Notes: generated from the sequence alone by a model not told the origin. 64,000 nucleotides of DNA from Jidongwangia harbinensis (GCF_020216025.1 NZ_JAIWNC010000014.1:1-64000), one strand, 5' to 3'. Numbered from the stretch's first letter, positions 53,156 to 62,135 are shown. Program-made: numbers and translations.

Positions 53156-53395
53156 ATGGGCAAGGGCGTGGCATACCTGGTGGCGGCGATCGCCGGGGTG
53201 GTCGTGGTCGGCTGGGTGGCGATCAACCTGTTGCAGGCGCTGGTGGGCGCGCTGGCGTACCTGATCGTGGGTGCGGTCGTGGTCGGCGGCGGGGTGTACC
53301 TGTACGGCAAGGCCAAGCGTGCGGTGGCGCCCGGCACCCGCACCCAGCGCCGGATCGAGGCCGCCGCCCGCACCTACCGGATGCGCAACCGGTAG
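53156..53395 (+). CDS. Small two-helix membrane protein
   Basis: A 79-residue protein. Two hydrophobic segments (YLVAAIAGVVVVGWVAINLL and ALAYLIVGAVVVGGGVYLY) are followed by a basic, Arg-rich C-terminal tail (RRIEAAARTYRMRNR). ATG at 53156 has GGGAGG at 5 bp, a strong site. It sits just before ffh. No family assigned. Confidence 0.7.
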   Translation: MGKGVAYLVAAIAGVVVVGWVAINLLQALVGALAYLIVGAVVVGGGVYLYGKAKRAVAPGTRTQRRIEAAARTYRMRNR

Positions 53396-53458
53396 GTCTG
53401 CGCCGGGGCGGCTAGGCTTGCGGCATCTCCGCCACGCTCACCAACGGGAAGTTGCGCC

Positions 53459-55027
53459 GTGTTTGACACCTTGAGTGACCGCCTCTCCGGGATCTTCACC
53501 AAGCTCCGCGGCAAGGGCAAGCTCACCGACGCCGACATCGACGCCACCGCTCGCGAGATCCGCCTCGCCCTGCTCGAGGCCGACGTCGCGCTGCCGGTGG
53601 TCAAGGCGTTCATCGCCGCGCTCAAGGAACGCGCCCGGGGCGCGGAGGTCTCCGAGGCGCTCAACCCGGCGCAGCAGATCATCAAGATCGTCCACGAGGA
53701 GCTCATCACCGTCCTCGGCGGCGAGGGCCGGCGCCTGCAGTTCGCCAAGCAGCCGCCCACCGTGATCATGCTGGCCGGCCTGCAGGGCTCCGGTAAGACC
53801 ACGCTCGCCGGCAAGCTGGCCCGCTGGCTCAAGGGGCAGGGACACCAGCCGCTGCTGGTCGCGGCGGACCTGCAGCGCCCGAACGCGGTGAACCAGCTCC
53901 AGGTGCTGGCCGGCCGGGCCGGGGTCGACGCCTACGCGCCGTTCCCCGGCAACGGCGTCGGCGACCCGGTGCAGGCCGCCCGCGACTCGATCGAGCACGC
54001 GAAGCGGACCGCCAAGGACATCGTCATCGTCGACACCGCCGGCCGGCTCGGCATCGACGCGGAGATGATGCAGCAGGCCCGCGACATCCGCGACGCGGTC
54101 CGGCCGGACGAGACCATCTTCGTCATCGACGCCATGGTCGGCCAGGACGCGGTGACCACCGCCGAGGCGTTCCGCGACGGCGTCGGCATCACCGGCGTGG
54201 TCCTCTCCAAGCTCGACGGCGACGCCCGCGGCGGCGCCGCGCTCTCCGTCCGCCACGTCACCGGCGAACCCATCCTGTTCGCGTCCACCGGCGAGAAGCT
54301 GGAGGACTTCGACGTCTTCCACCCCGACCGGATGGCCAGCCGCATCCTCGGCATGGGCGACGTGCTGACCCTCATCGAGCAGGCCGAACAGGCCTTCGAC
54401 GAGGATCAGAAGGAGAAGATGACGGCGAAGCTGATGGGTGGCGAGCAGTTCACCCTCGAGGACTTCCTCGACCAGCTGATCGCCGTCCGCCGGATGGGAC
54501 CGATCGCCAACATCCTCGGCATGATGCCCGGCATGGGCCAGATGAAGGACCAGCTGGCCGAGCTGGACGACAGCCACTTCGACCGGGTCACCGCGATCAT
54601 CCGCTCGATGACCCCGCAGGAGCGCACCACCCCGAAGATCATCAACGGCTCCCGCCGGGTCCGCATCGCCAACGGCTCCGGGGTCACCGTGATGGAGGTG
54701 AACCAGCTGCTCAACCGGTTCACCGACGCGCAGAAGATGATGAAGCAGATGGGCGGCATGATGGGCCTGCCCGGTGCGGGCCGGCGCAAGGCCACGAAGA
54801 GCCCGAAGAACAAGCGCAAGGGTACGAAGGGCGGCAACCGTCCCCGGGTGGGCGGGGGCATGCCGGGCGCCAAATTCCCGGGGGCTCTGCCCGGCGGGAT
54901 GCCGCAGCTCCCACCGGGGATGGACCCGAACGCCCTGGCCGGCGGCCAGGGCCTGCCGCCCGGGTTCAAGCTGCCGAACCTCGACTTCAACAAGCTGAAC
55001 AAGCCGAAGAAGGACGGCGGCAAGTAG
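53459..55027 (+). CDS. ffh: Signal recognition particle protein Ffh
   Basis: A 522-residue SRP GTPase that binds signal sequences and the 4.5S RNA and docks on FtsY. The N domain, then the G domain with GLQGSGKTTLAGKLA near 105, DTAGRLGID and SKLDGDARGG, and a Met-rich M domain (MGPIANILGMMPGMGQMKD; QKMMKQMGGMMGLPG). The C-terminal 80 residues are Gly/Pro/Lys-rich and longer than usual. The GTG at 53459 begins VFDTLSDRL. It follows the surface-glycan block; in related genera it lies close to glnD. Confidence 0.97.
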   Translation: MFDTLSDRLSGIFTKLRGKGKLTDADIDATAREIRLALLEADVALPVVKAFIAALKERARGAEVSEALNPAQQIIKIVHEELITVLGGEGRRLQFAKQPPTVIMLAGLQGSGKTTLAGKLARWLKGQGHQPLLVAADLQRPNAVNQLQVLAGRAGVDAYAPFPGNGVGDPVQAARDSIEHAKRTAKDIVIVDTAGRLGIDAEMMQQARDIRDAVRPDETIFVIDAMVGQDAVTTAEAFRDGVGITGVVLSKLDGDARGGAALSVRHVTGEPILFASTGEKLEDFDVFHPDRMASRILGMGDVLTLIEQAEQAFDEDQKEKMTAKLMGGEQFTLEDFLDQLIAVRRMGPIANILGMMPGMGQMKDQLAELDDSHFDRVTAIIRSMTPQERTTPKIINGSRRVRIANGSGVTVMEVNQLLNRFTDAQKMMKQMGGMMGLPGAGRRKATKSPKNKRKGTKGGNRPRVGGGMPGAKFPGALPGGMPQLPPGMDPNALAGGQGLPPGFKLPNLDFNKLNKPKKDGGK

Positions 55028-55040
55028 GCGGAATCGAGCG

Positions 55041-55871
55041 CTACGGCGACGTGGTCCGCTTGGCCCGTGGCGTCGGCCCGAGCGTTCCGTGCTGGGCCGG
55101 GGCGAACGAGCTGGACATCCCGGTGTCGTTCGGCTGCGGGAACCCGTGCCGCTCGTAACCCCGGGCGTAGGTGGCGTGCGGCGTCTCCTGGACCGGGGAC
55201 GAGGACCGGCGCGGCGTCCAGTACATGCTGGTGTCGGCCGTGGTGTAGCTCCCGGCGGTCGAGGCCGGGGACGTGGAGCGGTTGGCGAAGGCGGCCGCCG
55301 GATTCGCGTACGTGCGGGGCGCGCCGACGATGGTGATCCCTTCGAGCGGCACGATGGTCGGGGTGGACTGCACGCTGCGGTACTCCTGTCCGAGCGCCTT
55401 CGTCTCGCTCGGCTTGGTGCCCCAGATCACCGGCTGCAGGGCGGCGGACACCGCCGAGATGACCGCCTGCGCCGTCTCCGTCTGCGCGTTGGACAGGCCC
55501 GCCGCGGCGGCGAAGTCCAGTCCCGCCTTGGACGAGGTGACCAGGGCATTCAGGGTGTGCGCCGCCGAGTAGTACGGATCCTTGCGCAGTTCGCCGTTCA
55601 CGCACAGGGCGGCGAGAATGCCGATGCTGGTGACCGCGCTCGCCAGCGTGCCGCCGGCGTTCATGTTGCTGCCCTGGGCGGGGCTGAGCTGCGGAATGTT
55701 GGAGACCAGACCCACCGCCGAGCCGAGGCTGTTGAGGAAGTTGGCGGCCTCGTGCAGATTGCTGACACCCCCGGGCGGCGCGGCGAGAACGTAGCCCGCC
55801 AGGGGGCGACTGCGGCTCAGCCGCTGGGCCGGCGCCGGGGCGTGGTGGAAGGGCAGGGTCGGATTCGTCAT
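55041..55871 (-). CDS. Unrecognised protein with hydrophobic helical core and disordered tail
   Basis: A 276-residue protein of no family I recognise. After a Pro-rich start comes a region of about 110 residues with Ala/Ser/Asn-rich amphipathic helices (ANFLNSLGSAVGLVSNIPQL, TLASAVTSIGILAALCVNGE, TAQAVISAVSAALQPVIWG), then a Thr/Ser/Pro/Tyr-rich tail from about 175. It has no signal peptide or clear membrane helix. The ATG at 55871 has GAGGAG at good spacing, and codon use is like its neighbours. Orientation opposite to ffh and the amidohydrolase isolates it as a single-gene unit. Confidence 0.65.
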   Translation of the reverse strand: MTNPTLPFHHAPAPAQRLSRSRPLAGYVLAAPPGGVSNLHEAANFLNSLGSAVGLVSNIPQLSPAQGSNMNAGGTLASAVTSIGILAALCVNGELRKDPYYSAAHTLNALVTSSKAGLDFAAAAGLSNAQTETAQAVISAVSAALQPVIWGTKPSETKALGQEYRSVQSTPTIVPLEGITIVGAPRTYANPAAAFANRSTSPASTAGSYTTADTSMYWTPRRSSSPVQETPHATYARGYERHGFPQPNDTGMSSSFAPAQHGTLGPTPRAKRTTSP

Positions 55872-55947
55872 GGCCGCTCCTCGAGTTTCGTGCCCGTACA
55901 ACGGAGCGCGCGCGACAGGAGTTCACGCCGTCGGGTAGGACTTGGTC

Positions 55948-57024
55948 ATGACTCTGCACGTACGCGGGACGGTGCTCCCCGAGGGTGAGGTCCGGGATCT
56001 CTGGCTGGTCGGGGACCGGGTGACGTACCAGCCGGTGGCCGGCGCGGAGACGGTCAGCGACGGCGGCTGGATCCTGCCCGGGCTGGTGGACGCGCACTGC
56101 CACCTCGGCATCGCGTACGGGGCGAAGCCGATCCAGAGCCTCGACGAGGCACGGGACCTGGCCGCCCAGGACCGCGACGCCGGAGTGCTGGCGCTGCGTG
56201 ACGCCGGGTCGCCGTACCCCTATCCCGAACTGGACGACGACCCCGGCGTGCCGCGGCTGGTCCGGGCCGGCCGCCATGTCGCGCCGCCGCGGCGCTATCT
56301 GCGCGACATCGGCATCGAGGTCGCGGCGGCGGACGTGGCCGCGACCGTCGCCGCCCAGGCGAAGGCCGGCACCGGCTGGGTCAAACTGGTCGGCGACTGG
56401 ATCGACCGCTCGGTGGGTGATCTCGCACCGTCCTGGGACGCCGCCACCATGGCCGGCGCGGTCGAGGCCGCGCACGCCGCCGGGGCCCGGGCCGCGGTGC
56501 ACACGTTTTCCGAGGAGGGCGTGGAGATCATGGTGCGCGCCGGGGTCGACTCGGTGGAGCACGGCACCGGTCTGTCCCTCGACCTGATCGACGAGATGGC
56601 GCGCCGGGGGACCGCGCTGGTACCCACGATGATCAACATCCGGACCTTCGGGACCATCGCGGACCACGCGCGGGCCAAGTTCTCCGGGTACGCCGACCAC
56701 ATGCTCGCCCTGCGCGACCGGTTCCCCGAGGTGGTGCGGTCCGCGCACGAGGCCGGCGTGCCGGTCTACGTCGGCACCGACGCGGGCGGCGGCATCCGGC
56801 ACGGACTGGCCGCCGAGGAGATGTTGGCCCTGCACGCGGCCGGCATTCCCGCGGCCGACGTGCTGGCGTCCGCGTCCTGGCGGGCCCGGGAGTGGCTGGG
56901 CTTTCCCGGCCTGACCGAAGGCGGCCTGGCCGACCTGGTCGTCTACCCCGCCGACCCGCGCACCGACCTGCCGGTCGTCCGCCACCCCGCGCGCATCATC
57001 CTGCGCGGCCGCGTCGTGAAGTGA
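55948..57024 (+). CDS. Amidohydrolase-family metal-dependent hydrolase
   Basis: A 358-residue TIM-barrel enzyme. Metal ligands are visible as DAHCHLG near residue 49, the possible carboxylated Lys in GWVKLVGDW, AVHTFSEEG, SVEHGTGLSL and YVGTDAGGG; the C-terminal small beta domain ends ARIILRGRVVK. An equivalent amidohydrolase gene (the Rv2915c type) lies next to ffh in mycobacteria. The substrate is unknown; imidazolonepropionase- and prolidase-like enzymes share the pattern. ATG at 55948 follows AGGA. Confidence 0.9.
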   Translation: MTLHVRGTVLPEGEVRDLWLVGDRVTYQPVAGAETVSDGGWILPGLVDAHCHLGIAYGAKPIQSLDEARDLAAQDRDAGVLALRDAGSPYPYPELDDDPGVPRLVRAGRHVAPPRRYLRDIGIEVAAADVAATVAAQAKAGTGWVKLVGDWIDRSVGDLAPSWDAATMAGAVEAAHAAGARAAVHTFSEEGVEIMVRAGVDSVEHGTGLSLDLIDEMARRGTALVPTMINIRTFGTIADHARAKFSGYADHMLALRDRFPEVVRSAHEAGVPVYVGTDAGGGIRHGLAAEEMLALHAAGIPAADVLASASWRAREWLGFPGLTEGGLADLVVYPADPRTDLPVVRHPARIILRGRVVK

Positions 57025-57069
57025 CCTGGCCGGAAGGGCGGTCGGGTGGGCGCACTAGGATGTCGCGTC

Positions 57070-58476
57070 ATGGCTCGCGTGCTCACTCCCCGTGCGGAGG
57101 ACTTTCCCCGCTGGTACCAGGACCTCATCGCCAAGGCACAGCTCGCCGACAACGGGCCGGTCCGGGGGACGATGGTCATCCGACCGGCCGGGTATGCCAT
57201 CTGGGAGCGCATGCAGGCCGACATGGACGCCCGGATCAAGGACGCCGGCGCCCAGAACGCGTACTTCCCACTGTTCATCCCGGAGAGCTACCTGCGCCGC
57301 GAGGCCGAGCACGTGGAGGGCTTCTCGCCGGAACTCGCGGTGGTCACCCACGCCGGCGGCAAGCAGCTCGCCGAGCCGCTGGTGGTGCGCCCGACCAGCG
57401 AGACCGTGATCGGCGAGTTCATGGCCAAGTGGGTCGACTCGTACCGGGACCTGCCGCTGCTGCTGAACCAGTGGGCCAACATCGTGCGCTGGGAGCTGCG
57501 GCCGCGCACGTTCCTGCGCACCACCGAGTTCCTCTGGCAGGAGGGCCACACCGCGCACGCCACGCAGGACGACGCCCGCCGCTACGCGCGGGAGATCCAC
57601 AAGCACGTGTACGAGGGCTTCATGGTGGACATGCTGGCCATCCCGGTGGTGCCCGGTCGCAAGACCAAGGGTGAACGGTTCGCCGGCGCTACCAACACGA
57701 TGACCGTCGAGGCCATGATGCGCGACACCAAGGCGCTGCAGATGGGCACGTCGCACGAGCTCGGGCAGAACTTCGCCAAGGCGTTCGACATCACGTACTC
57801 GTCCTCGGCCGGCACCGTCGAGCACGCCTGGACCACCTCGTGGGGCACCTCCACCCGGATGATGGGTGGCCTGATCATGGTGCACGGCGACGACAACGGC
57901 CTGCGGCTGCCGCCGCGGCTGGCGCCGATCCAGGCGCAGGTCATGGTGGTCAAGGCCGGTGAGGGCGTGGTCGAGGCCGCGGCCCGGCTGCGCGACGACC
58001 TGGCCGCCGCCGGGGTCCGCGTGCGCCTCGACGACCGCGCCGACGTGCCGTTCGGCCGCCGGGCCGTGGACGCCGAGCTGCAGGGCATTCCGGTCCGCAT
58101 CGAGGTCGGCCCGCGCGATCTGGCCACCGGCAACGTGGTGGTGGCCCGCCGGGTGGACGGCACGAAGTCGCCGGTGGCGCTGGACGCGGTGGTGGCTGAG
58201 GTGACCGCCGCGCTGGAGACCGACCAGCAGCGCCTGTACGACGACGCGCTGGCCTTCCGCGAGGAGAACACGGTCGAGGTCAAGACGCTGGGCGACGCGA
58301 TCGAGGCGGCGCAGACCGGCTGGGCCCGGGTCCCCTGGGCGGCGGTCGGCAACGACGGCGAGGCCGAGGCCAACGGCAAGGCGGTGACCGTACGCTGCCT
58401 GGTCCGCGAGGACGGCACCATGCCCGACTCGGACGACGAACCCGGACTGGTCGCGATCCTGGCGCGTTCCTACTGA
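57070..58476 (+). CDS. proS: Prolyl-tRNA synthetase, archaeal/eukaryotic-type (ProS type 3)
   Basis: A 468-residue class II synthetase charging tRNA-Pro. RPTSETVIGEFMAKWVDSYR and LRPRTFLRTTEFLWQEGHTAH are motif 2-type hallmarks, and the anticodon domain starts near ARLAPIQAQVMVVKAG (RLAPIQAQVMV visible). It lacks the YbaK-like editing insert of the classical bacterial enzyme and ends with the short C-terminal domain ending LARSY typical of the archaeal-like form. ATG at 57070 is preferred over the in-frame GTG at 57046. The next gene begins on its stop codon. Confidence 0.92.
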   Translation: MARVLTPRAEDFPRWYQDLIAKAQLADNGPVRGTMVIRPAGYAIWERMQADMDARIKDAGAQNAYFPLFIPESYLRREAEHVEGFSPELAVVTHAGGKQLAEPLVVRPTSETVIGEFMAKWVDSYRDLPLLLNQWANIVRWELRPRTFLRTTEFLWQEGHTAHATQDDARRYAREIHKHVYEGFMVDMLAIPVVPGRKTKGERFAGATNTMTVEAMMRDTKALQMGTSHELGQNFAKAFDITYSSSAGTVEHAWTTSWGTSTRMMGGLIMVHGDDNGLRLPPRLAPIQAQVMVVKAGEGVVEAAARLRDDLAAAGVRVRLDDRADVPFGRRAVDAELQGIPVRIEVGPRDLATGNVVVARRVDGTKSPVALDAVVAEVTAALETDQQRLYDDALAFREENTVEVKTLGDAIEAAQTGWARVPWAAVGNDGEAEANGKAVTVRCLVREDGTMPDSDDEPGLVAILARSY

Positions 58477-59129
58477 TGCACCGGTTCCACCCCGGCCGCA
58501 CCGTCCTGTACCGCAACACCCAGCACGGCCGCGTGGTCAACGTGCGGCCGTGCCGGGTGGTCGCGGACGACGAGCGCGGCCTGCTGCTCTGGGTGGCCCG
58601 GGGCACCCCGGTGGTGTACGAGGTCGCGGACGACGGCCGCCGCGTCCGCGCGATGCCGTTCGCCGAGTGGGCCACCCTGGGCCGGCGCATGGTCTCCGAC
58701 ACCTGGGAGGGTCCCGGCATCCTCAAGTTCGTGCCGCCGGACGTGGACCACTCGGTGTGGTTCTTCCGCGACGACGCCGGCCGCTTCGCCGGCTGGTACG
58801 TCAACCTGGAGGAACGCGCGGTCCGCTGGGACGACGGCGCCGTGGCCGGGATCGACGTGGTGGACCAGGACCTGGACGTCGACGTCGCGCCGGACCGCAC
58901 CTGGCGCTGGAAGGACGAGGACGAGTTCGCCGAGCGCCTGGCGCTGCCGGAGCATTACTGGGTGCCCGACGAGCAGGCCGTGTGGGCCGAGGGCCGCCGG
59001 GTGATCAAGCAGGTGGAGGCGGGCGAGTTCCCCTTCGACGGCACCTGGACGGACTTCACCCCCGACCCGTCCTGGCCGGTCCCCGACCTCCCACCCGGCT
59101 GGGACCGTCCCACCGCCGCACGCCCCTGA
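58476..59129 (+). CDS. DUF402 (FomD-like) protein
   Basis: A 217-residue beta-barrel protein. It shows the DUF402 pattern: WFFRDDAGRFAGWYVNLEE, VDQDLDVDVAPDRTWRWKDEDEF and a C-terminal VEAGEFPFDGTW. FomD relatives hydrolyse a cytidylyl phosphonate intermediate or nucleoside diphosphates with acidic metal ligands; the role here is unknown. The ATG shares one base with the proS stop (TGATG), so translation is coupled. Confidence 0.85.
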   Translation: MHRFHPGRTVLYRNTQHGRVVNVRPCRVVADDERGLLLWVARGTPVVYEVADDGRRVRAMPFAEWATLGRRMVSDTWEGPGILKFVPPDVDHSVWFFRDDAGRFAGWYVNLEERAVRWDDGAVAGIDVVDQDLDVDVAPDRTWRWKDEDEFAERLALPEHYWVPDEQAVWAEGRRVIKQVEAGEFPFDGTWTDFTPDPSWPVPDLPPGWDRPTAARP

Positions 59130-60028
59130 CCCGGGTCACGAGGGCGGCACCGGCAGCTGGAACACCGACGGCCCGCGGTGGGAGCGCCGACCATGAGCCG
59201 GCCCGGCAGCGCGGCGACATCCGCGATGATCTCCCGGGTACCGTGTCACGCCACTGCGCCGGCGGATACCCGCCCGGGTGTGGGGAAGTCGGGCAGGTCG
59301 TGGCGGGTGACCGCGACGATGATCAGGTCGTACCACCGGCCGGTCGCCGTCGGGCCGCCCGAGTCGAGCCGCGTGACAGTCGTGTCCGCGTCGTGCGACG
59401 GCCCCAGGGCCGAAGCGCGTGTGGCGAGACGGTTCGCTCCGCACCGGAACTCGACACGCCCGGTCGCCTGGTGCCCGGCGTGTGGAGGCGCGGTGCGCTC
59501 CGCATCCGAAAGCCACACGCACTCCGCATCGAGGGAACCAGGCGCGGCCGGCGGAGCTTGCCACGCGCCGCGTTCCGCCGGACCTTGCCGTGACCTCCTG
59601 GATCTGCCTGACCCTCCGGGAGCGCCGCGCGGTCGGGGCCGGGCGCGTCCGCTGGACCACGTCACGAGGCGGAGGTGGCGCTCCTTGCCGCACCTCAACC
59701 CCGGGGCGATGCGGAGCGAGCCGGGTCGCCGCTCACGCAGCATGAAGGGCGCGGGCCGCCGCCGGTGGGCCCCCGCCCGGCCTCGGCGGGAGCGACGGTC
59801 CGTACCAGGCAACCAGCCACGACACCCTGCTTTTGATCTTGTTGGGCCGAAAGACAAGGCCCGATTGGGAGCGTGCGCGGATCGTCTGGCAGAATGGCTA
59901 GCTGGTATCCGGCACGCGTGAGGCGCCCTCTAACCCTGAGCGCGATGCCAGTCCACGAGACATCGGTCCCGCAATCCCCACGTGGGTTCCGTCGGCTCAC
60001 CCGCGTAATCATCAGGAGCGAAATCACC
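59130..60028. other. Gene-poor stretch upstream of rpsP
   Basis: About 900 bp in which open frames on both strands are Arg/Pro/Ser-rich and family-free. It holds the ketopantoate-reductase-like remnant listed separately and, towards the right, the rpsP leader. A possible -10 is in GGCAGAATGG at about 59887-59896; TTGGGA lies about 20 bp further up. The gap between that point and the rpsP start is about 130 bp of untranslated leader. Confidence 0.5.
59180..59470 (-). pseudogene. Decayed ketopantoate-reductase-like remnant
   Basis: In one minus-strand frame GRVEFRCGANRLATRAS is followed by GRWYDLIIVAVTRHDLPDF, a TGA at 59246-59248, and then EIIADVAALPGRLMVG in the same frame. The pattern resembles the middle of PanE/ApbA proteins (R-x-E-L-R-GL; yDLvivAVr; alpG). 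The N-terminal Gly-rich nucleotide loop and the catalytic C-terminal half are missing, so this is at best a fragment. Confidence 0.4.
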
Positions 60029-60544
60029 GTGGCCGTAAAGATCCGGCTTCTGCGGATGGGCAAGATCCGCAACCCGCAGTACCGCATCGTCGTCGCCGAC
60101 TCGCGCACCAAGCGCGACGGTCGCGCCATCGAGTATGTCGGCATCTACCAGCCCAAGGAACACCCGTCGGTCATCGAGGTGAAGTCCGAGCGGGTGCAGT
60201 ACTGGCTGTCGGTCGGCGCTCAGCCGAGCGAGGCCGTGCAGCGCATCCTCGAGAAGACCGGCGACTGGCAGCAGTTCAAGGGCCTGCCCGCGCCGCCGCC
60301 GCTGCTCGTGGCGGCGGAGAAGGTGAACCGTCAGGCGGCCTACGAGGCTGAGGCCAAGGCCGCCGCCGGTGTCGCCGAGGCGCCGACCCGCCCGGCCAAG
60401 AAGGCGAGCAAGGCCGCCGCCGCTCCGGAGGCCGCCGAGGCCAAGCCGGCGCAGACCAAGCCGGTCGAGCCCGCCGAGCCGAACCGCGAGGCGGTCGCCG
60501 AGACGGCAGAGGATCCCGCCGGTGCCGGCGCCGACGCGAGCTGA
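60029..60544 (+). CDS. rpsP: 30S ribosomal protein S16 with long C-terminal extension
   Basis: A 171-residue S16. The family core MAVKIRLLRMGKIRNPQYRI to about residue 90 is complete; a further 80 residues of Ala/Lys/Pro/Glu (EAPTRPAKKASKAAAAPEA) are an actinobacterial tail, probably disordered. The GTG at 60029 follows AGGAG at 8-9 bp. The last 23 bp overlap the KH-domain gene. Confidence 0.97.
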   Translation: MAVKIRLLRMGKIRNPQYRIVVADSRTKRDGRAIEYVGIYQPKEHPSVIEVKSERVQYWLSVGAQPSEAVQRILEKTGDWQQFKGLPAPPPLLVAAEKVNRQAAYEAEAKAAAGVAEAPTRPAKKASKAAAAPEAAEAKPAQTKPVEPAEPNREAVAETAEDPAGAGADAS

Positions 60545-60779
60545 CGGGGCGCTCCGGCCCGCGCTGGAGCACCTCGTCAAGGGCATCGTCGACAACCCGG
60601 ACGACGTCCGGGTCCGGCTGGTCGACTCGCGTCGCGGCAAGCGGCTCGAGGTCCGCGTGCACCCGGAGGACCTGGGTACGGTCATCGGGCGCGGTGGTCG
60701 CACGGCCAAGGCGCTGCGTCAGGTCATCGGGTCGATCGGTGGGCGTGGCATCCGCGTCGACATCGTCGACGCGTACTGA
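60522..60779 (+). CDS. khpA: KH-domain RNA-binding protein KhpA
   Basis: An 85-residue protein with a single KH domain, RPALEHLVKGIVDNPDDVRV, and the GxxG loop VIGRGGRTAKALRQVIG. KhpA partners KhpB in RNA binding that affects cell division. The only start codon before the domain is GTG 60522, inside rpsP, with AGAGGA at 8 bp, so the gene overlaps rpsP by 23 bp. Confidence 0.9.
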   Translation: MPAPTRADGALRPALEHLVKGIVDNPDDVRVRLVDSRRGKRLEVRVHPEDLGTVIGRGGRTAKALRQVIGSIGGRGIRVDIVDAY

Positions 60780-60787
60780 TCGCCACG

Positions 60788-61357
60788 ATGCTGCTCGTCG
60801 TCGGCCAGATCGGCAAGCCGCACGGGATCCGGGGCGAGGTCCTGGTCACCGTGCGGACCGATGAGCCCGAGGAACGATTCGTCGCCGGCACGGTGTTCAC
60901 CACGGAGGTCCCCCGGGACCGCCGGGTGAGCACCGGCCCGGCGCCGGAGACCGCGCCGGGTGTGGCCTACCACGTGCCGGAGAAGCTGACCCTGGAGTCG
61001 CTGCGCTGGCACCAGGGGCGGATCATCGCCCAGTTCGCCGGCGTCCCCGACCGCAACGTCGCCGAGGCGCTTCGCGGCGTGCTGTTGCAGGTGGACAGCG
61101 CCGGGCTGGCGCCGCCGGACGATCCGGACGAGTTCCACGACCATCAACTGGTCGGCCTGCGGGTGGTGGCGGTGGACGGCGCCGAGCTGGGCACCGTGCA
61201 GCGCATCGAGCACGCCCCGGCGTCCGATCTGATCGTGCTGGCGAAGGCCGGCGGCGGGACCGCGCTGATCCCGTTCGTCAGCCGGATCGTGCCGACCGTC
61301 GACCTGTCCGGCGGGCGCGTGGTGGTCGACCTGCCCGAGGGTTTGCTGGACCTGTAG
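60788..61357 (+). CDS. rimM: Ribosome maturation factor RimM
   Basis: A 189-residue 16S maturation factor acting on the 30S head. The N-terminal VGQIGKPHGIRGEVLV and C-terminal PRC-barrel (VGLRVVAVDGAELGTVQRI; IPFVSRIVPTVDL) are intact. ATG at 60788, 8 bp after khpA, and 9 bp before trmD: the standard rpsP-khpA-rimM-trmD operon. Confidence 0.96.
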   Translation: MLLVVGQIGKPHGIRGEVLVTVRTDEPEERFVAGTVFTTEVPRDRRVSTGPAPETAPGVAYHVPEKLTLESLRWHQGRIIAQFAGVPDRNVAEALRGVLLQVDSAGLAPPDDPDEFHDHQLVGLRVVAVDGAELGTVQRIEHAPASDLIVLAKAGGGTALIPFVSRIVPTVDLSGGRVVVDLPEGLLDL

Positions 61358-61366
61358 GGATCGCTG

Positions 61367-62125
61367 ATGCGCGTAGACATCGTCTCGATCTTCCCGGAGT
61401 ACTTCGCCCCGCTGGAACTGTCGCTGATCGGCAGGGCGCGGGCGACCGGCCTGCTCGACGTGCACCTGCACGACCTGCGGACCTGGACCTCCGACGTGCA
61501 CCGCACGGTGGACGACACCCCGTACGGCGGCGGGCCCGGCATGGTGATGCGCCCGGAGCCGTGGGGGCAGGCGCTGGACGCCGTGGGGCCCGGCACGCTG
61601 GTCGTGCCGTCGCCGGTGGGCCGGCCGTTCACCCAGGCCGACGCGCACGAACTGGCCGCCGAGGATCACCTGATCTTCGCCTGCGGCCGGTACGAGGGCA
61701 TCGACCAGCGGGTGCTGGACGACGCCGCCGCCCGGATGCCGGTCCGGGAGGTCTCGCTCGGCGACTACGTGCTGTTCGGCGGCGAGGTCGCGGTCATCGT
61801 GATCATGGAGGCGGTCACCCGGCTGCTGCCCGGGGTGCTGGGCAACGCCGACTCGCTGACCGAGGAGTCATACGCGGCCGGGCTGCTCGAGGCGCCGGTC
61901 TACACCAAGCCGGCCGCCTGGCGGGGCCACGAGGTGCCCGAGGTGCTCCGCTCCGGCGACCACGGGCGGATCGCGCGCTGGCGGCGTACCCGGTCGTTGG
62001 TGCGCACGGCGACCCGGCGGCCCGACATGTTCGCCGCGTACCCCGCGGAACGGCTCGACAAAAGCGACAGGGCCGCTCTCGAGGAGGCCGGATTTCAGGT
62101 CCCGCCTCCCGGTGTGGCAAAGTAG
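61367..62125 (+). CDS. trmD: tRNA (guanine(37)-N1)-methyltransferase
   Basis: A 252-residue SPOUT-knot methyltransferase preventing frameshifting. MRVDIVSIFPEYF, DDTPYGGGPGMVMRPEP and the knot GRYEGIDQRV with SLGDYVLFGGEVAV are visible. The C-terminal domain has PAAWRGHEVPEVLRSGDH. Last gene of the rpsP operon. Confidence 0.97.
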   Translation: MRVDIVSIFPEYFAPLELSLIGRARATGLLDVHLHDLRTWTSDVHRTVDDTPYGGGPGMVMRPEPWGQALDAVGPGTLVVPSPVGRPFTQADAHELAAEDHLIFACGRYEGIDQRVLDDAAARMPVREVSLGDYVLFGGEVAVIVIMEAVTRLLPGVLGNADSLTEESYAAGLLEAPVYTKPAAWRGHEVPEVLRSGDHGRIARWRRTRSLVRTATRRPDMFAAYPAERLDKSDRAALEEAGFQVPPPGVAK

Positions 62126-62135
62126 TGAGGTTGCC

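Noticed and set aside
59178..59921. 247-codon plus-strand frame before rpsP
   Set aside because: Arg/Pro/Ser-rich, no ribosome site, no family pattern.
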